Shown here: positions 54,712 through 64,000 of the stretch, one piece after another
Layout: every line of letters begins with the position of its first letter
Numbering within the stretch: position 1 is the first letter of the stretch
From: Nothophaeocryptopus gaeumannii
Taxonomy: Eukaryota > Ascomycota > Dothideomycetes > Mycosphaerellales > Mycosphaerellaceae
Length of the DNA: 64,000 nt
Reading direction: 5' to 3'
NCBI GenBank assembly: GCA_031771865.1
Contig: JASISA010000001.1
Span: forward strand, 1,736,001-1,800,000
Position numbers and translations under genes: made by a program
The notes under the pieces: generated by a model
What the model was told of the DNA's origin: nothing
Database searches by the model: none
Seen by the model: only the letters and a program-made list of their open reading frames with translations

Positions 54712-54879
54712 TTAGTAGAAGTCGCATCTGTTAATATACTGGTCAAATTGCACCAGAGTTATACCCGGTTCTCTTACACAGTGCGCCGCGCATAGTTTGC
54801 CCTCGCGAGCGTTTAGGTCGTTGCAGGCGAGGACGTAGGGTAGGATAGTAAGGAGGGTGGTTGGGAGGAGAAATTTCAT
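54712..54879 (-). CDS. tiny secreted four-cysteine protein beside transposon
   Basis: 55-residue frame starting with a signal peptide (MKFLLPTTLLTILPYVLA) directly followed by CNDLNAREGKLCAAHC and a last Cys near the end (NRCDFY). It ends 24 bp outside the pogo-type element. GTAAGA occurs right after the third Cys codon and could be a splice donor whose downstream exon was separated by the insertion, so the 3' end of the gene is uncertain. The size and Cys content are effector-like. No family recognised. Confidence 0.5.
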   Translation of the reverse strand: MKFLLPTTLLTILPYVLACNDLNAREGKLCAAHCVREPGITLVQFDQYINRCDFY

Positions 54880-56003
54880 TTTCTGTAGGTTTCGGTGAGG
54901 TTCAAGTATATAGTGTAGTGCGTATGCGAGCCGATGCGTTGTATCTTATAGATTCTTCATTCTCGAAGGAACCTCAGCCGGGACGATGCGGCAGACAACT
55001 GAGACTGGCCAAGTTTCACCGGGACGATGCGATAGACGACTGAAACTGGCTAAGTTTCACTGCCAGAATAGAGGTAAAGTTGAAGCCCGGATCGATCGGG
55101 TTCGCTGCTTTGGCGTCGCATGCGCTAAGGCTAGAGCTATCAGAGTCGGTTCTGCGGGTTGCTGTCGAGTCGGCAGCTCGCTCTCGTCTTCTAGATCGGT
55201 ATAGAGGAAGGGCGCAATGAGTTTCCTCTTTGCTGCTGAGGCTAACACTAGCATGAGTAGGCCAAGTGCCGAAAGAAGGATAGCGATGCCATAATGTTGT
55301 CGATCTGAAGATACTACTCTAGACGTAGGTATCTACGAGCACACAAAGATCCAGTTAAGCGCTTCGTATACGTGTACATATTCTAACTGCAGTCGAAAGG
55401 TTAGCATCTCCCTGGACTTCGCAACTAGAGCTTCTAGAATAGAACTCCTGTTTCAGGTTCTGCTTCCAGGATGTAAGTAACTCTTTCAAACCTGACATCG
55501 GTACTACACTAAGTCGAGTCTGTAGTCGAGCGATGGTAGGAGTATCACGAATTTTCTCGTCTGATAGTTCTACTCCGCAGGGATTGACTAGACGAACAAT
55601 GCCCCGAACTACCAGCCCTCCCGGAAAAAACAGTCTGAACGCAGAACACTCAGAAGACGACACTTTCATACATACCTTCACAGTCTATTTGACGTATAAC
55701 GCAAGCCGAGTCGGAAAGGAGCAAGATCAGCTGTTTCACTGTGAGTTTGTAAGAACCCTCGTCATGTCGCCGATCAGCTGAAAGGAAAAGCTTTCATATG
55801 CGGCTCACAACTTCACATGCTAATTGCGTATTTGCGAGTCACATCATGTGAATTCACATATCGCTATTGAGATTGGCAGCTATTGACCTCCAGGCCGCGT
55901 TGCTCACACGCTTCGTCACCTACACCCACAACAATGAACATTCAGGGACCGACAAACCGTCCAGGAGTAGACTCGTCCCAGACTACCCTCGAGTCTCAAC
56001 AAT
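54880..56003. other. mostly unassigned, one membrane-exon remnant
   Basis: On the minus strand at about 55330-55057 a frame without ATG, following a possible acceptor CTTCAG, reads a membrane helix (GIAILLSALGLLMLVLASAA) then KRKLIAPFLYTDLEDESELP and stops at 55057. It looks like the last exon of a small membrane protein, but its upstream exons could not be found. The rest shows nothing recognisable. Confidence 0.35.
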
Positions 56004-56837
56004 ATGCCAAACATCGTTGAGGGTCCGTTGGAGACAAAGGCTAATGTGGCCGAGACGCGACAAGTGCCTGGCACAACCCGGCCATCCGACGCTGTCAAGT
56101 CCTCAAACAACGCTCAGACTCAAGGTGTTGCTCAGTCCTCCACCACTCCCCAGCTCGCGCCATCCGCAGCAGCCAAAGTCTTCGACCTTCCCGAACTTCT
56201 CGAGAATATATTGCTTCATCTCGGACGCCAAGAAGTGGACATTTGGTCCAACATCTTCCAAGACCGCATCCAAGACGAACCCGCCAAACAACTCTTCATC
56301 CTCCAACGCATCAACTGCCCCTTCCAAAACATCATTCAATCCTCAACCCCTCTTCGAAAGCTCATGTTCCTCGAACAATGCGACGACGTGCCAAAACAAT
56401 TCTTCCGACCAGCTCACTGGCTCCCGAAGCAACTCCCCATCACGGTCTCCTGGCATCTTGACACCAGTCGTCCGGAATGGTGGCTACGAGCACAGTTCAA
56501 ACGAGAAATGCCCCTCTCCACAGACCCAATCCTCCAGGAAGCCGGAATAGACCGCGTCAACGCAGACCACGCACTCATGAAACGATATCATCACTTCCTA
56601 AATCACGGCAGCCATCCCGACGTTTCCTGGAGGCAGATGAAGAAGGTGAGCAGCTCCACGACTCAGCAGCCTCTGATCATCGACTTCCAAGCCACGATGC
56701 ACAAGACGTGGGGACGCGAGACTCCCAAGGCAGTTCGGCGGACGGTACGGTGGGTATTTCCAGGGAGCACCTCTTTGGGAGATTTCTTCGAGCGAATTCA
56801 TGGCCTGCTTTCCAGGCTGCTTGAGTATGATCAGTAG
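56004..56837 (+). CDS. F-box-like family protein
   Basis: Intact intronless frame of 277 residues. A Ser/Thr-rich N-terminus of about 55 residues precedes the F-box-like AAKVFDLPELLENILLHLG and LQRINCPFQNIIQSSTPLRK with LMFLEQ. The second half has the landmarks DVSWRQMKKV and TSLGDFFERIHGLLSRLLE. Same two-part architecture as the members at 43-46 kb, so it is a dispersed paralogue. Function unknown. Confidence 0.8.
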   Translation: MPNIVEGPLETKANVAETRQVPGTTRPSDAVKSSNNAQTQGVAQSSTTPQLAPSAAAKVFDLPELLENILLHLGRQEVDIWSNIFQDRIQDEPAKQLFILQRINCPFQNIIQSSTPLRKLMFLEQCDDVPKQFFRPAHWLPKQLPITVSWHLDTSRPEWWLRAQFKREMPLSTDPILQEAGIDRVNADHALMKRYHHFLNHGSHPDVSWRQMKKVSSSTTQQPLIIDFQATMHKTWGRETPKAVRRTVRWVFPGSTSLGDFFERIHGLLSRLLEYDQ

Positions 56838-57553
56838 CGGCTAGAGTGCGATGAAGGGATCCCGTCTGTGTTTGGAGGCACAATGCGATATTTGGAAGAT
56901 TTGCCCGACGAAGAGGAGGATGAGGACGGAAACGTGGAGGTTTGAGCGACTTCTTGTTGTCCAAAGACCGTACGAGGGATATGACGAGTGAAATCCGGCG
57001 TTGAGGTAAAAACGGTACAGTCCAGGTCGTATCTGGCCGTCAAGCGAGATGCGATCGCGTTCCAGACGACCAGGAGTCAAAGCGGAAGAGATGCGAATGG
57101 CACGCAGCCTACAACCCGAGATATATCTCCATTAGGTACCAGTGACGTATCTACTACGCTCAGCATAAAGAGCCAAAACCATTCCACCTCGTCTTTTCAT
57201 TTCCCTCCTTCCCATGTATCACCCCGTGCTCGTATGGATCAATATCGTACACTGGTGTTTGTGAAGCTTCTTTCTTGTCACTCTTCGCGCCCATGCTTCC
57301 CAAACCAACACCAGGTGCTATGCAGCCATATCCACATCCATGCTCCTTCTCTCAAGACACAGACGCCTGATTTTGCGCCCAAACCAACATTTTACACGAA
57401 TCCACCAGGTGTCCTGCCAACCTTCACCTCAACTTCGTCCGCCTCTTCCCTTTCCTCTCTCACTCTCGACTCCTCGATCGCACTTTCTACCGCATTCCAA
57501 TCCCGCAAGTCCTCAGACGAAGTCGAGCGTCCAAAAGCCTCCAGCTCAGCCGC
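56838..57553. other. intergenic, nothing recognised
   Basis: 3' flanks of convergent genes. A long plus-strand frame (56988-57557) is low-complexity Ser/Thr/Pro sequence with no family signal and was not called. Confidence 0.4.
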
Positions 57554-58659
57554 CTAAGCCTTGCGCGAGCGAGTAACTCTTCCGTTCGGTGTACCAGCAG
57601 CATTCTCCTTCCCAGTAGAGAAACCATTCATGGTGCTCTGCGAACCGCTCAGACGCCTCTTCACCTCCTTAACATCCGGCAGCGGCTCATCCTTCATCTC
57701 CACGAGAGCACTAGTCGCGCGGCCTCTACCCTTCTTAACCGGCTTTTTATAGGTCGAGATGTAGAATCCGATGAACAGAACCAAGTAGCTGCTGAGAATA
57801 CCCATACCCGCAAACGCCGCGAACTCCTCTCCGGCGCAGATGCCGTAGGTTGGAAGCCACGGGAAGTAGCGCGCGGAGAAGTAGGTGTAGGAGGCGAAGT
57901 AGACAAATCCGAGATCGATAACGAATTGGATGATTTGCAGCATGGTGATGTATTTCTTCCACCAGATCCTTACTCCGCGCGCGGATTGGAAGTAGTACCA
58001 GTACATGACGACGTGGACGGTCAAGTTCAGGGTGATGGGCACCCAGGAGACGGCGGTGTGGCCGAGGAGCTGGGTGTAGCAGAGGAGGGCAGTCGCGCCG
58101 TGGTGGTAGGTGTGGAGGAAGGTGAGCGGCTTCTTCTTGAGGAAGAGGAAGCAGGTGTCGAGGAGTTCGAGGTACTTGGTCAGGTAGTTGAGCTGGAAAG
58201 ATGTTAGCGATTTCGACCAATCTTGCTCTGCTCCTCTTCTCAACTCACGTAGTAGAGCACTACCAAGGGCTGGGTCCATCCACCGTTGTAATGGCAAATC
58301 GCGTAAAACACGCCATGCCTGTACAGCGTCGGGATCAGCTGCTCCAAGTACAGCGCCAGCAGCACACCACTGATAGCCGTAAGGTAGAAGTTGTGAATGA
58401 GGAAAGGCAGCCTCAGCTTAAATGGTTGCCGGTCCTTCATGAACTCGCGTCCTCCAAAGATAATCACATAGTATGAAATGAGGAAAATGGCCGTCTCCGC
58501 CATGGATGCCATTGGCGTCTTTCCAGGAATGAAGCGGAACTCGTCTGGTGTGTATCCCTTCACAGCCGTGAAGGCCTTTGCGAAGATGGGCCATAATGCC
58601 ACGCCGAACGGCCTGTCCAGCGTCGGCGCGCCCACCTCTAGCCAGTCTAGGGTAGGCAT
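57554..58659 (-). CDS. ELO-family very-long-chain fatty acid elongase
   Basis: Exons 58659-58249 and 58192-57554, with a 56-bp intron (GTGAGT, GCTAAC, TCCAG, phase 0), give 349 residues. Multi-pass membrane protein with the ELO signature KYLELLDTCFLFLKKKPLTF followed by the catalytic HxxHH (HTYHHGATALL), then MYWYYFQSARG and QIIQFVIDLGFVYFASYT. The Lys/Arg-rich tail fits ER localisation. It catalyses the first condensation of malonyl-CoA with acyl-CoA in the ER. Which of the yeast Elo1-3 roles it fills cannot be read from sequence. Confidence 0.93.
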
Positions 58660-59340
58660 TGTGTATTCTGTATCGTGTATTCGTGAGGATGACTGCTCAG
58701 GCAGAGGTCGTCCAGGCCTAGCCTTTAAGAGGTTTCGACTCCCGGCAATTGGCGGATACGCGCAGTGATGCGGCTGTCCCTTGGCCGCGTGTATTTGTCC
58801 GAAAACCTTCGCCGCGGCGGGCTTATGAGTGACGTCGCTGGGATGTTTCGGAAGTTCGAGGAAGTAGGGTGCTGTAAGGAGCGACTGGAAGAGGAAGCGC
58901 AGAAGAAGCACACTCTCAGGGCCTGACAATTACGCGCGAGGCATTCGATTGTCGAGGAGCAAAAGAATCGAGTTGGACGAGTGGGTGGAGCAATTGCTGG
59001 TCAAAAGGGGTCGTTGCGAAATTTGATGACCTGCGACTGCAAACAACAAATCATCGGCGGTTGCGCTTACCGAGGCCATCCGCCTTGGGTAACACTCCGA
59101 AACGATAACGATGGGGACGCTAGCGTGTCGAGATGTGCCACGTCGACGCGTCTTCAACACGTGGACTCTGCATCGAGACCGAAAGACAAGTGTATGCGAG
59201 TGTAGCTCGTGATGACATTGCTTCTCTTCAAGTATGAGAAGTTCCGTAAAAGTGATGGAGGCCGCGGGCTTCCCTAGATCCAATGCTACCCATAGTCCTT
59301 CGCGCTCTCTATTCGCGCCTGTTCAAATGCTCATTCCGTG
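58660..59340. other. intergenic, nothing recognised
   Basis: Elongase promoter side and the GID7 3' flank. No gene supported. Confidence 0.4.
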
Positions 59341-61926
59341 CTACCGGGCGCCGAATGAATAAAATCGTCCCTCACCGCCGAGAGGACGCAAGCCGCCTCC
59401 CGATGCTTCAGCCGATTGCGGTCTCCGACTTGCCGTTTGTGATGTCCATCTGATCATCTGTTAGCGAGGTACAATCGGGGCATGCAGAATCAGCAGCTTA
59501 CATTCGTACTCTGCGGTCATCGCCTGCGCTTGCGAAAATGCCGTGGTTGGTGGGATGCCATGCAACTGCGTTGACCGTGCCTGGATGATGGGCTTCCAAA
59601 GAAGCGACTAAATGCCCCGTTTGTCGTCTCCAGATAAACACTCGAGAGTCTGTGATAATCATGTTAGCGAGAATCATTCATGGTGCACACACATGACCAA
59701 CCTTCACTGCCGCTGATGACAAACCCTTGCCCAGCACCGCCGAATGCACTCCGAATTACAAACTCTTTTTGAACGGCACCGTCGTATCTTTGCACCTCTT
59801 CACCAGTCTCGGCATCCAAAGCAATGACCCGGCCCTCATTCATGTTGACCAGCAGGAGATCGCCATCATCGGAAAAGTTGATGCTAGTCAGTCGATGTGG
59901 CATGCCCCATTCAGCAAGCTTGTAGTATCGTGATGCTGGGTCCAGGGAGTAGAGCATGATGCGGTTGTCAATCGTCGTGGCGACCATACGAGTGCCTTCC
60001 AAATTAACAGCGCAGTCTGTGATGCGGAAACTGTTTGGCTGGTTATCTTTCAGTGACTGGTCCCAGGGAGGGTCTCGCCAGTTGTGGATTTCGGGATTTC
60101 GCAATACTGAGCCTCCGTTGCTGGAGCCGGGCGACAGTAATGAGTACAGCCCAAGCGGCCTCCTTGACCCTTGTGTGCCCACGACGAAGGTTTGGGAATC
60201 GGGGAGCCATGCAGCTGTTGTGACGGGATAATCGAAGTGGTCCGCGTGGCATACTCTCTGCCCTGTCCGTACGTTGACGACGACGAATTCGTTGTTTTGG
60301 CTGCACGAGATCAGGTATTGGTCATCCGGCGAGAAGGCGATATAGCATATCCCTCTGTTATCTGGAGCAGAGCTATTGGTCGAGCTGGCTAGTGGACTTC
60401 GTTCGTGTTCGCGGAATTCGTGGAGCGGTCGCCACCTCACTGTGTCGTAAACAACCACCAAACCATCCTTTCCAGCAGTCGCAAGCATCGTTCCATCGTG
60501 GCTGAATTCCAGGAACCAGACCTCGTCTGAATGATTTCGCAATTCAATATTCGTCTGGAGTGGGAAATCTTCTGCAGAGCACTCATGGTCAGTATAAAGA
60601 CTAGGCTGTACTGTCGTGTTGTGGTAGCGGCATCCGAGAAGTTGGTCTTCCTGGACCGCAGTAAGCAAAGTGGCAAGGCGATGCTCCGGAATCATCACAG
60701 AAGGTGATATTGACTTTGAGATTTCAGAGAGCAGGTAGCTCCGGCTGTGACCATCTACGCCATCCCAGTCGGCCTGGATGCGGAGGTCTTCTGCTGAGGG
60801 ACACATCACGAGACTGGGAAGAATATCAGCGTCTTTAGTTTTCACCTAAAAGGTCCAGATGCACGTACCTAGACAAGAAATGAAGCCGCCCAGTGTCTGC
60901 TTTCAGCGGTGTGAGTTCCGTCCGCAGCACCGTCAAAGCCGAGCTCAGATCTCGCCGCTCGAGCAGCTCCAGATACTTTTGTTGCCGTAGATGAAATTTC
61001 AGCCATGTGTTGTCGGCGCCCTCTGCTAAAGGCAATCCTTTTCGGGCCAGTCCATTTTGGCTGCCGACAGAGAGCCTGCTGCCTTTTCGCCAAGAAATGT
61101 TCGCAGAGTGTCCATTCCCGAGCGGTACACCGCCATCTAACTCTGCTGCATCAGCACCGAAGAGTAGGGTTTCCGCCTCTTCCCACTCGCCATTCAGAAC
61201 CGCGTTTCGAAATGCCGCTACGCTGGGTATCTCCAGTTCATAACCGCTCTCCTTCGATAGTTGCTCTGCTGCTCCTCGATATCCAAGATCACTAAGTGTC
61301 TGCAATAATATCCGCGTCACCTCTTCTCTGTCGTGACCAAAGAACGGCTCCGAGTTCCTTGCTGCTACCGCACTCTCTGTGTGCCCATTTGTGTGATAGC
61401 CATTTGTCTCGCTCTTTGTGGAGCCGTTCGTAACTGGTGATGAGCCGTTCTGGGAGGAACCGTTGGTCGATGGCCTCTGATGTGTACGTTCGGTAGATTC
61501 AAGCCGCATAGTCCTGTCGTACTGAAGGCTGGCTTCGTCGTCGGGAATACGGGCACGCTTCCTGGCTTGCTTACCAGAAGCAGTGGCCCCTGGTGTAGAA
61601 GCACCAGTGGGAATGGTACTACTAGCTAGCGAAGAGCGACGTCGCCGCTTGCGAGATCGATCCGGTCGTGCAGGATCGATCTCGTCGGCGAGTTGCGAGC
61701 GATGGCCCGCGTCAACTTCGGAAGAAGATAAGTGATGCTGAGGGTTGTTTTGTGCTGTAGATTGTGGTGCTCGAGAAGGGTCCTGGGAAGGAGAGGAGTT
61801 GGAGGGTGCGGATGGGCCGGCGGGGATGAGTGGGGAGGAGTTATTTGTTCTTTGCTCGTTCTCCAGCGCGCTGGTGGGCACGTCTAGGGCTGGAGATGGG
61901 AGTCCAGATGCCTTCGATGGCCTCAC
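59341..61926 (-). CDS. GID7: GID ubiquitin ligase subunit Gid7 (WDR26-like)
   Basis: Exons 61926-60869, 60813-59702, 59649-59502 and 59449-59341; introns of 55, 52 and 52 bp keep the frame open over 808 codons. The disordered N-terminus contains a basic stretch (RSRKRRRRSS). LisH at about 199-230 (REEVTRILLQTLSDLGYRGA) is followed by CTLH (AFRNAVLNGEWEEAETLLF) and WD repeats from about 440 (SDEVWFLEFSHDGTMLATAG, ICYIAFSPDDQYLISCS, VNAVAWHPTNHGIFASAGDD). Gid7 drives supramolecular assembly of the GID/CTLH E3 ligase that degrades gluconeogenic enzymes. No ATG occurs in frame before the stop upstream of 61926, so the true start is either an unseen exon or Met at 61509. Confidence 0.9.
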
Positions 61927-62842
61927 AGGGCCGGAGGCATTTGTCTCACGCGAGGCTGGCGCGGTTTGTGGACGTCACAAGTTCTGTGAGGCCAGTAGAA
62001 TGTAGGTCGGGTTCAAGAGAGGTGTCGTCGAGGCAGCTGTGGACGGGTGCTACCTGGTTGGCTGGTATATGCCGAGCGAGGATGACGGGTCGATCGACTG
62101 GAGAGAATGGTTTAGGCCGAGACTGTGATATCCAAGCGGTGGTTGTCGATCTGTTGGTAGGCGCGGTGATTCTCACAACGAGGTGCCGGAATGTGAGACC
62201 TGGAGGATGATAGGCGGCGGTGGTGGTGGTGGAAAAGTGAATCGGTTCAAGAGGTCAAGGTCGAGGAGCTCCTTCGGCGTTGGCTACGCCCGTGCGCAGT
62301 GACGAAGCGCTGAGCTGGACATTCGACGCGATGCTCTCAGACACAGAGCACACCTGACTTTTGAGTCTTCCGATGCTCGACTCTCGTGTTCCTTTACGCG
62401 CTGACCTTGCCTTTCATTCGAAACACGCCCTCCAGTGGCTGCACTGTAATGGCGCACATCAAAGCGGCCATGTCACATGTCACATGCCTCTCTTCGCTGC
62501 CCCTCCCTCCCGCTACCACTCCCACCCTGATCCCGTGTGACGCGATTATGCGGGCGAGATAAGACTAACACGACGAACCTCCCGGATTTCTCCTCCTCTC
62601 ACCTTGATGATACCGTTCTTGGAAGCCGGCGGTTTCTCCGGACTGATAGGACCATCGCACCTGGCTTAGGAGGAGTCTCGCGTGACAGCTCGTCAGCCTG
62701 CTGCCATCTGCTGCCATCTGCCCGCCTTTCATGCAGCCCCGGTCATCCCTAAGGGGTCATTCTGCCCGACAGACATTCCTGCTATTATCTTCTCAGGTAA
62801 AACGGCAAAAGACCTGGACGGCCTGAACAACGAGCATGTCAT
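61927..62842. other. intergenic or unseen first exon of GID7
   Basis: No independent gene seen. The part next to 61926 may contain the missing first exon of GID7. The rest is the 3' flank of the GH72-like gene. Confidence 0.35.
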
Positions 62843-64000
62843 TCACTCTAACCGCATATCAGCGGTCCTATCGACGAAGTGCCTCTCCCGGTCTCCACAC
62901 AATTCTTGCATGAACGTCTCCCAGTCCACGGGACATTCAGGTATGCTGCTCGTAGCAAGCCACCTGTTCTGCTCTAACGCCGGGAACTCGCCCTCCCAGG
63001 CCTCATAGTCTTGTACTTCAGCCGTCGCAACTTCCTCCGGCGTCCTAACAGCTACATCTCTGAACCTCATCTTCAAAATCGGAAACTCAGGCTTCCTCTT
63101 CACATCCCCGTCTTCTTTCTGTTCAACAATCCCATACTCATTGCCATACTCCTGATAACAATAGAAGCAGCCACCACTGAACACACCAGTCATATCAGGC
63201 GAGTACAGACACTCGACCTCCTGCCAGATCCTCTGTTTCCCGACTTGAGCCCCATACTCTGACAGGAACATCGGCATCGGGAACTGGCCATGGCTCTCGA
63301 CCTTATTCTTCCATCCAGATATCAGAAAACTTGACTTATATGCCCAGCTATAGCATTGGATCGCATAGAAGTCGATCCTGCTCTCTTTCGAGCCAGCGGA
63401 GAAGTACTGCAGAGACGGCATACGCGGCATCATCACATCTGGACTGGAAATCCCAACTGGCACTGATCTCCCTCCGCGCAGACGCAGGAAGCTCTTGATA
63501 TCTCGAATACTGGCTCGCAGGAGCTCGGCCATTTTGGTGACTGCGCCGTCCTTGACGATGCTACCTTCAACGACGATGCCCAATAGATTCGGATTTTCTG
63601 CCAATTCGTCCACGAGCCGCAATGCGTCTTTGAGCACTTCAGGTTTAAACAGTGACTGGAGATCCGTTTCCGGCGTCAGGTCTCGCAGCGGCAATTGCTG
63701 TGCGACATACAAATGCAGCGTGACGAGGACGTAGAAGCCACTATCCGCGAGGTACTGAAAGGCCTTGCGATGGCTCTTCCCAGGATCCAGGTTTGAGACG
63801 GCGATTGTGTTCAAGCCTGGAAGCTCTTTCAAAATGCCGACATTTCGCTTTAGTTCTTCGCATCGGTCGTCAGTCAGAGGATCAATATTCGGATCTCGAG
63901 AATTTGGCAGCCTTTCTGGTTTTGGAGATTTTCTCTTGTTGTAATTGGCGCCTTTGATCAAGAACTGCGAGGGATCGGTCAGTAGCCTGCAGACACGGAA
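62843..64000 (-). CDS. divergent GH72 beta-1,3-glucanosyltransferase-like protein, 5' end outside window
   Basis: The frame enters from beyond the window end and stops at 62843 (at least 380 residues). GH72 landmarks: FLIKGANYNK, DPLTDDRCEELKRNV, LPGLNTIAVSNLDPGKSHRK, and the nucleophile segment MFLSEYGAQ. The acid/base Glu motif GNE is not recognisable; the aligned place reads IVVEGSIVKDGAV. A CTGAC...CGCAG just upstream of FLIKG may mark an intron. There is no C-terminal Cys-box (X8) or GPI signal. In active Gas/Gel enzymes both Glu residues are needed to remodel wall beta-1,3-glucan, so this paralogue may be inactive or altered. Confidence 0.75.
   Translation of the reverse strand, partial: FRVCRLLTDPSQFLIKGANYNKRKSPKPERLPNSRDPNIDPLTDDRCEELKRNVGILKELPGLNTIAVSNLDPGKSHRKAFQYLADSGFYVLVTLHLYVAQQLPLRDLTPETDLQSLFKPEVLKDALRLVDELAENPNLLGIVVEGSIVKDGAVTKMAELLRASIRDIKSFLRLRGGRSVPVGISSPDVMMPRMPSLQYFSAGSKESRIDFYAIQCYSWAYKSSFLISGWKNKVESHGQFPMPMFLSEYGAQVGKQRIWQEVECLYSPDMTGVFSGGCFYCYQEYGNEYGIVEQKEDGDVKRKPEFPILKMRFRDVAVRTPEEVATAEVQDYEAWEGEFPALEQNRWLATSSIPECPVDWETFMQELCGDRERHFVDRTADMRLE

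Noticed and set aside
56988..57557. 189-codon plus-strand Ser/Thr/Pro-rich frame
   Set aside because: No domain, signal peptide or conserved pattern; it overlaps the elongase 3' end.

Overview
This is a gene-dense stretch of a filamentous ascomycete nuclear genome, most likely a dothideomycete of the Capnodiales/Mycosphaerellales type. The taxon is inferred from content: short introns (about 46-97 bp) with clear GT/GC...CTRAY...AG signals, fungal core genes (MMM1, TAF6, GID7, SDHC, ELO-type elongase), small secreted cysteine-rich proteins, and large local families of MYND-finger and F-box-like proteins. All gene models below were made by eye from splice signals and frame continuity; no RNA evidence or database search was available.

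Layout. 0.4-5.2 kb: a decayed Ty1/copia retrotransposon with a 62-bp tandem repeat in its leader. 5.3-8.0 kb: three small secreted cysteine-rich protein genes (one looks intact, two are damaged) beside the retrotransposon. 9.3-12.1 kb: conserved metabolism, an acyl-CoA dehydrogenase with a peroxisomal SKL end convergent with succinate dehydrogenase subunit C. 13.6-15.6 kb: a fungal transcription-factor-domain protein with no visible zinc cluster. 15.8-26.1 kb: a tandem MYND-finger family of five copies (two apparently intact, two broken, one truncated) wrapped around a DUF3176 pseudogene and a degenerate tandem array. 26.8-29.5 kb: a small membrane protein and the ERMES subunit MMM1. 29.7-31.0 kb: an unknown gene split by a short hAT-type MITE with a perfect 8-bp target duplication. 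31.4-42.1 kb: a berberine-bridge-type FAD oxidase, a calcineurin-like phosphoesterase with an in-frame stop, a fasciclin protein, a methyltransferase divergent from a cytochrome P450, and a 2EXR-like protein. 42.6-56.8 kb: an F-box-like family (three apparently intact members, three degenerate) interspersed with TAF6, a tiny secreted protein and a pogo/Fot-type DNA transposon carrying three TAG stops. 57.5-64 kb: fatty acid elongase, GID7 (LisH-CTLH-WD40) and the 3' part of a divergent GH72-like protein.

How it fits together. Conserved housekeeping genes alternate with an accessory compartment made of two expanding regulatory or protein-interaction families, candidate effectors and three classes of transposable element. 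Duplicated genes in this compartment commonly carry stops or frameshifts. Several stops (three TAGs in the pogo transposase, TAG at a probable Trp in DUF3176) are of the C-to-T/G-to-A type expected from repeat-induced point mutation, while others are not. The most unusual points are the MYND family, which pairs a MYND finger with a second conserved domain (core Y-x2-D-[VIL]-x-G-A-[QH]) and has GC-AG introns at the shared intron site in two of four copies; the MITE-split gene; and the secreted cysteine-rich genes.
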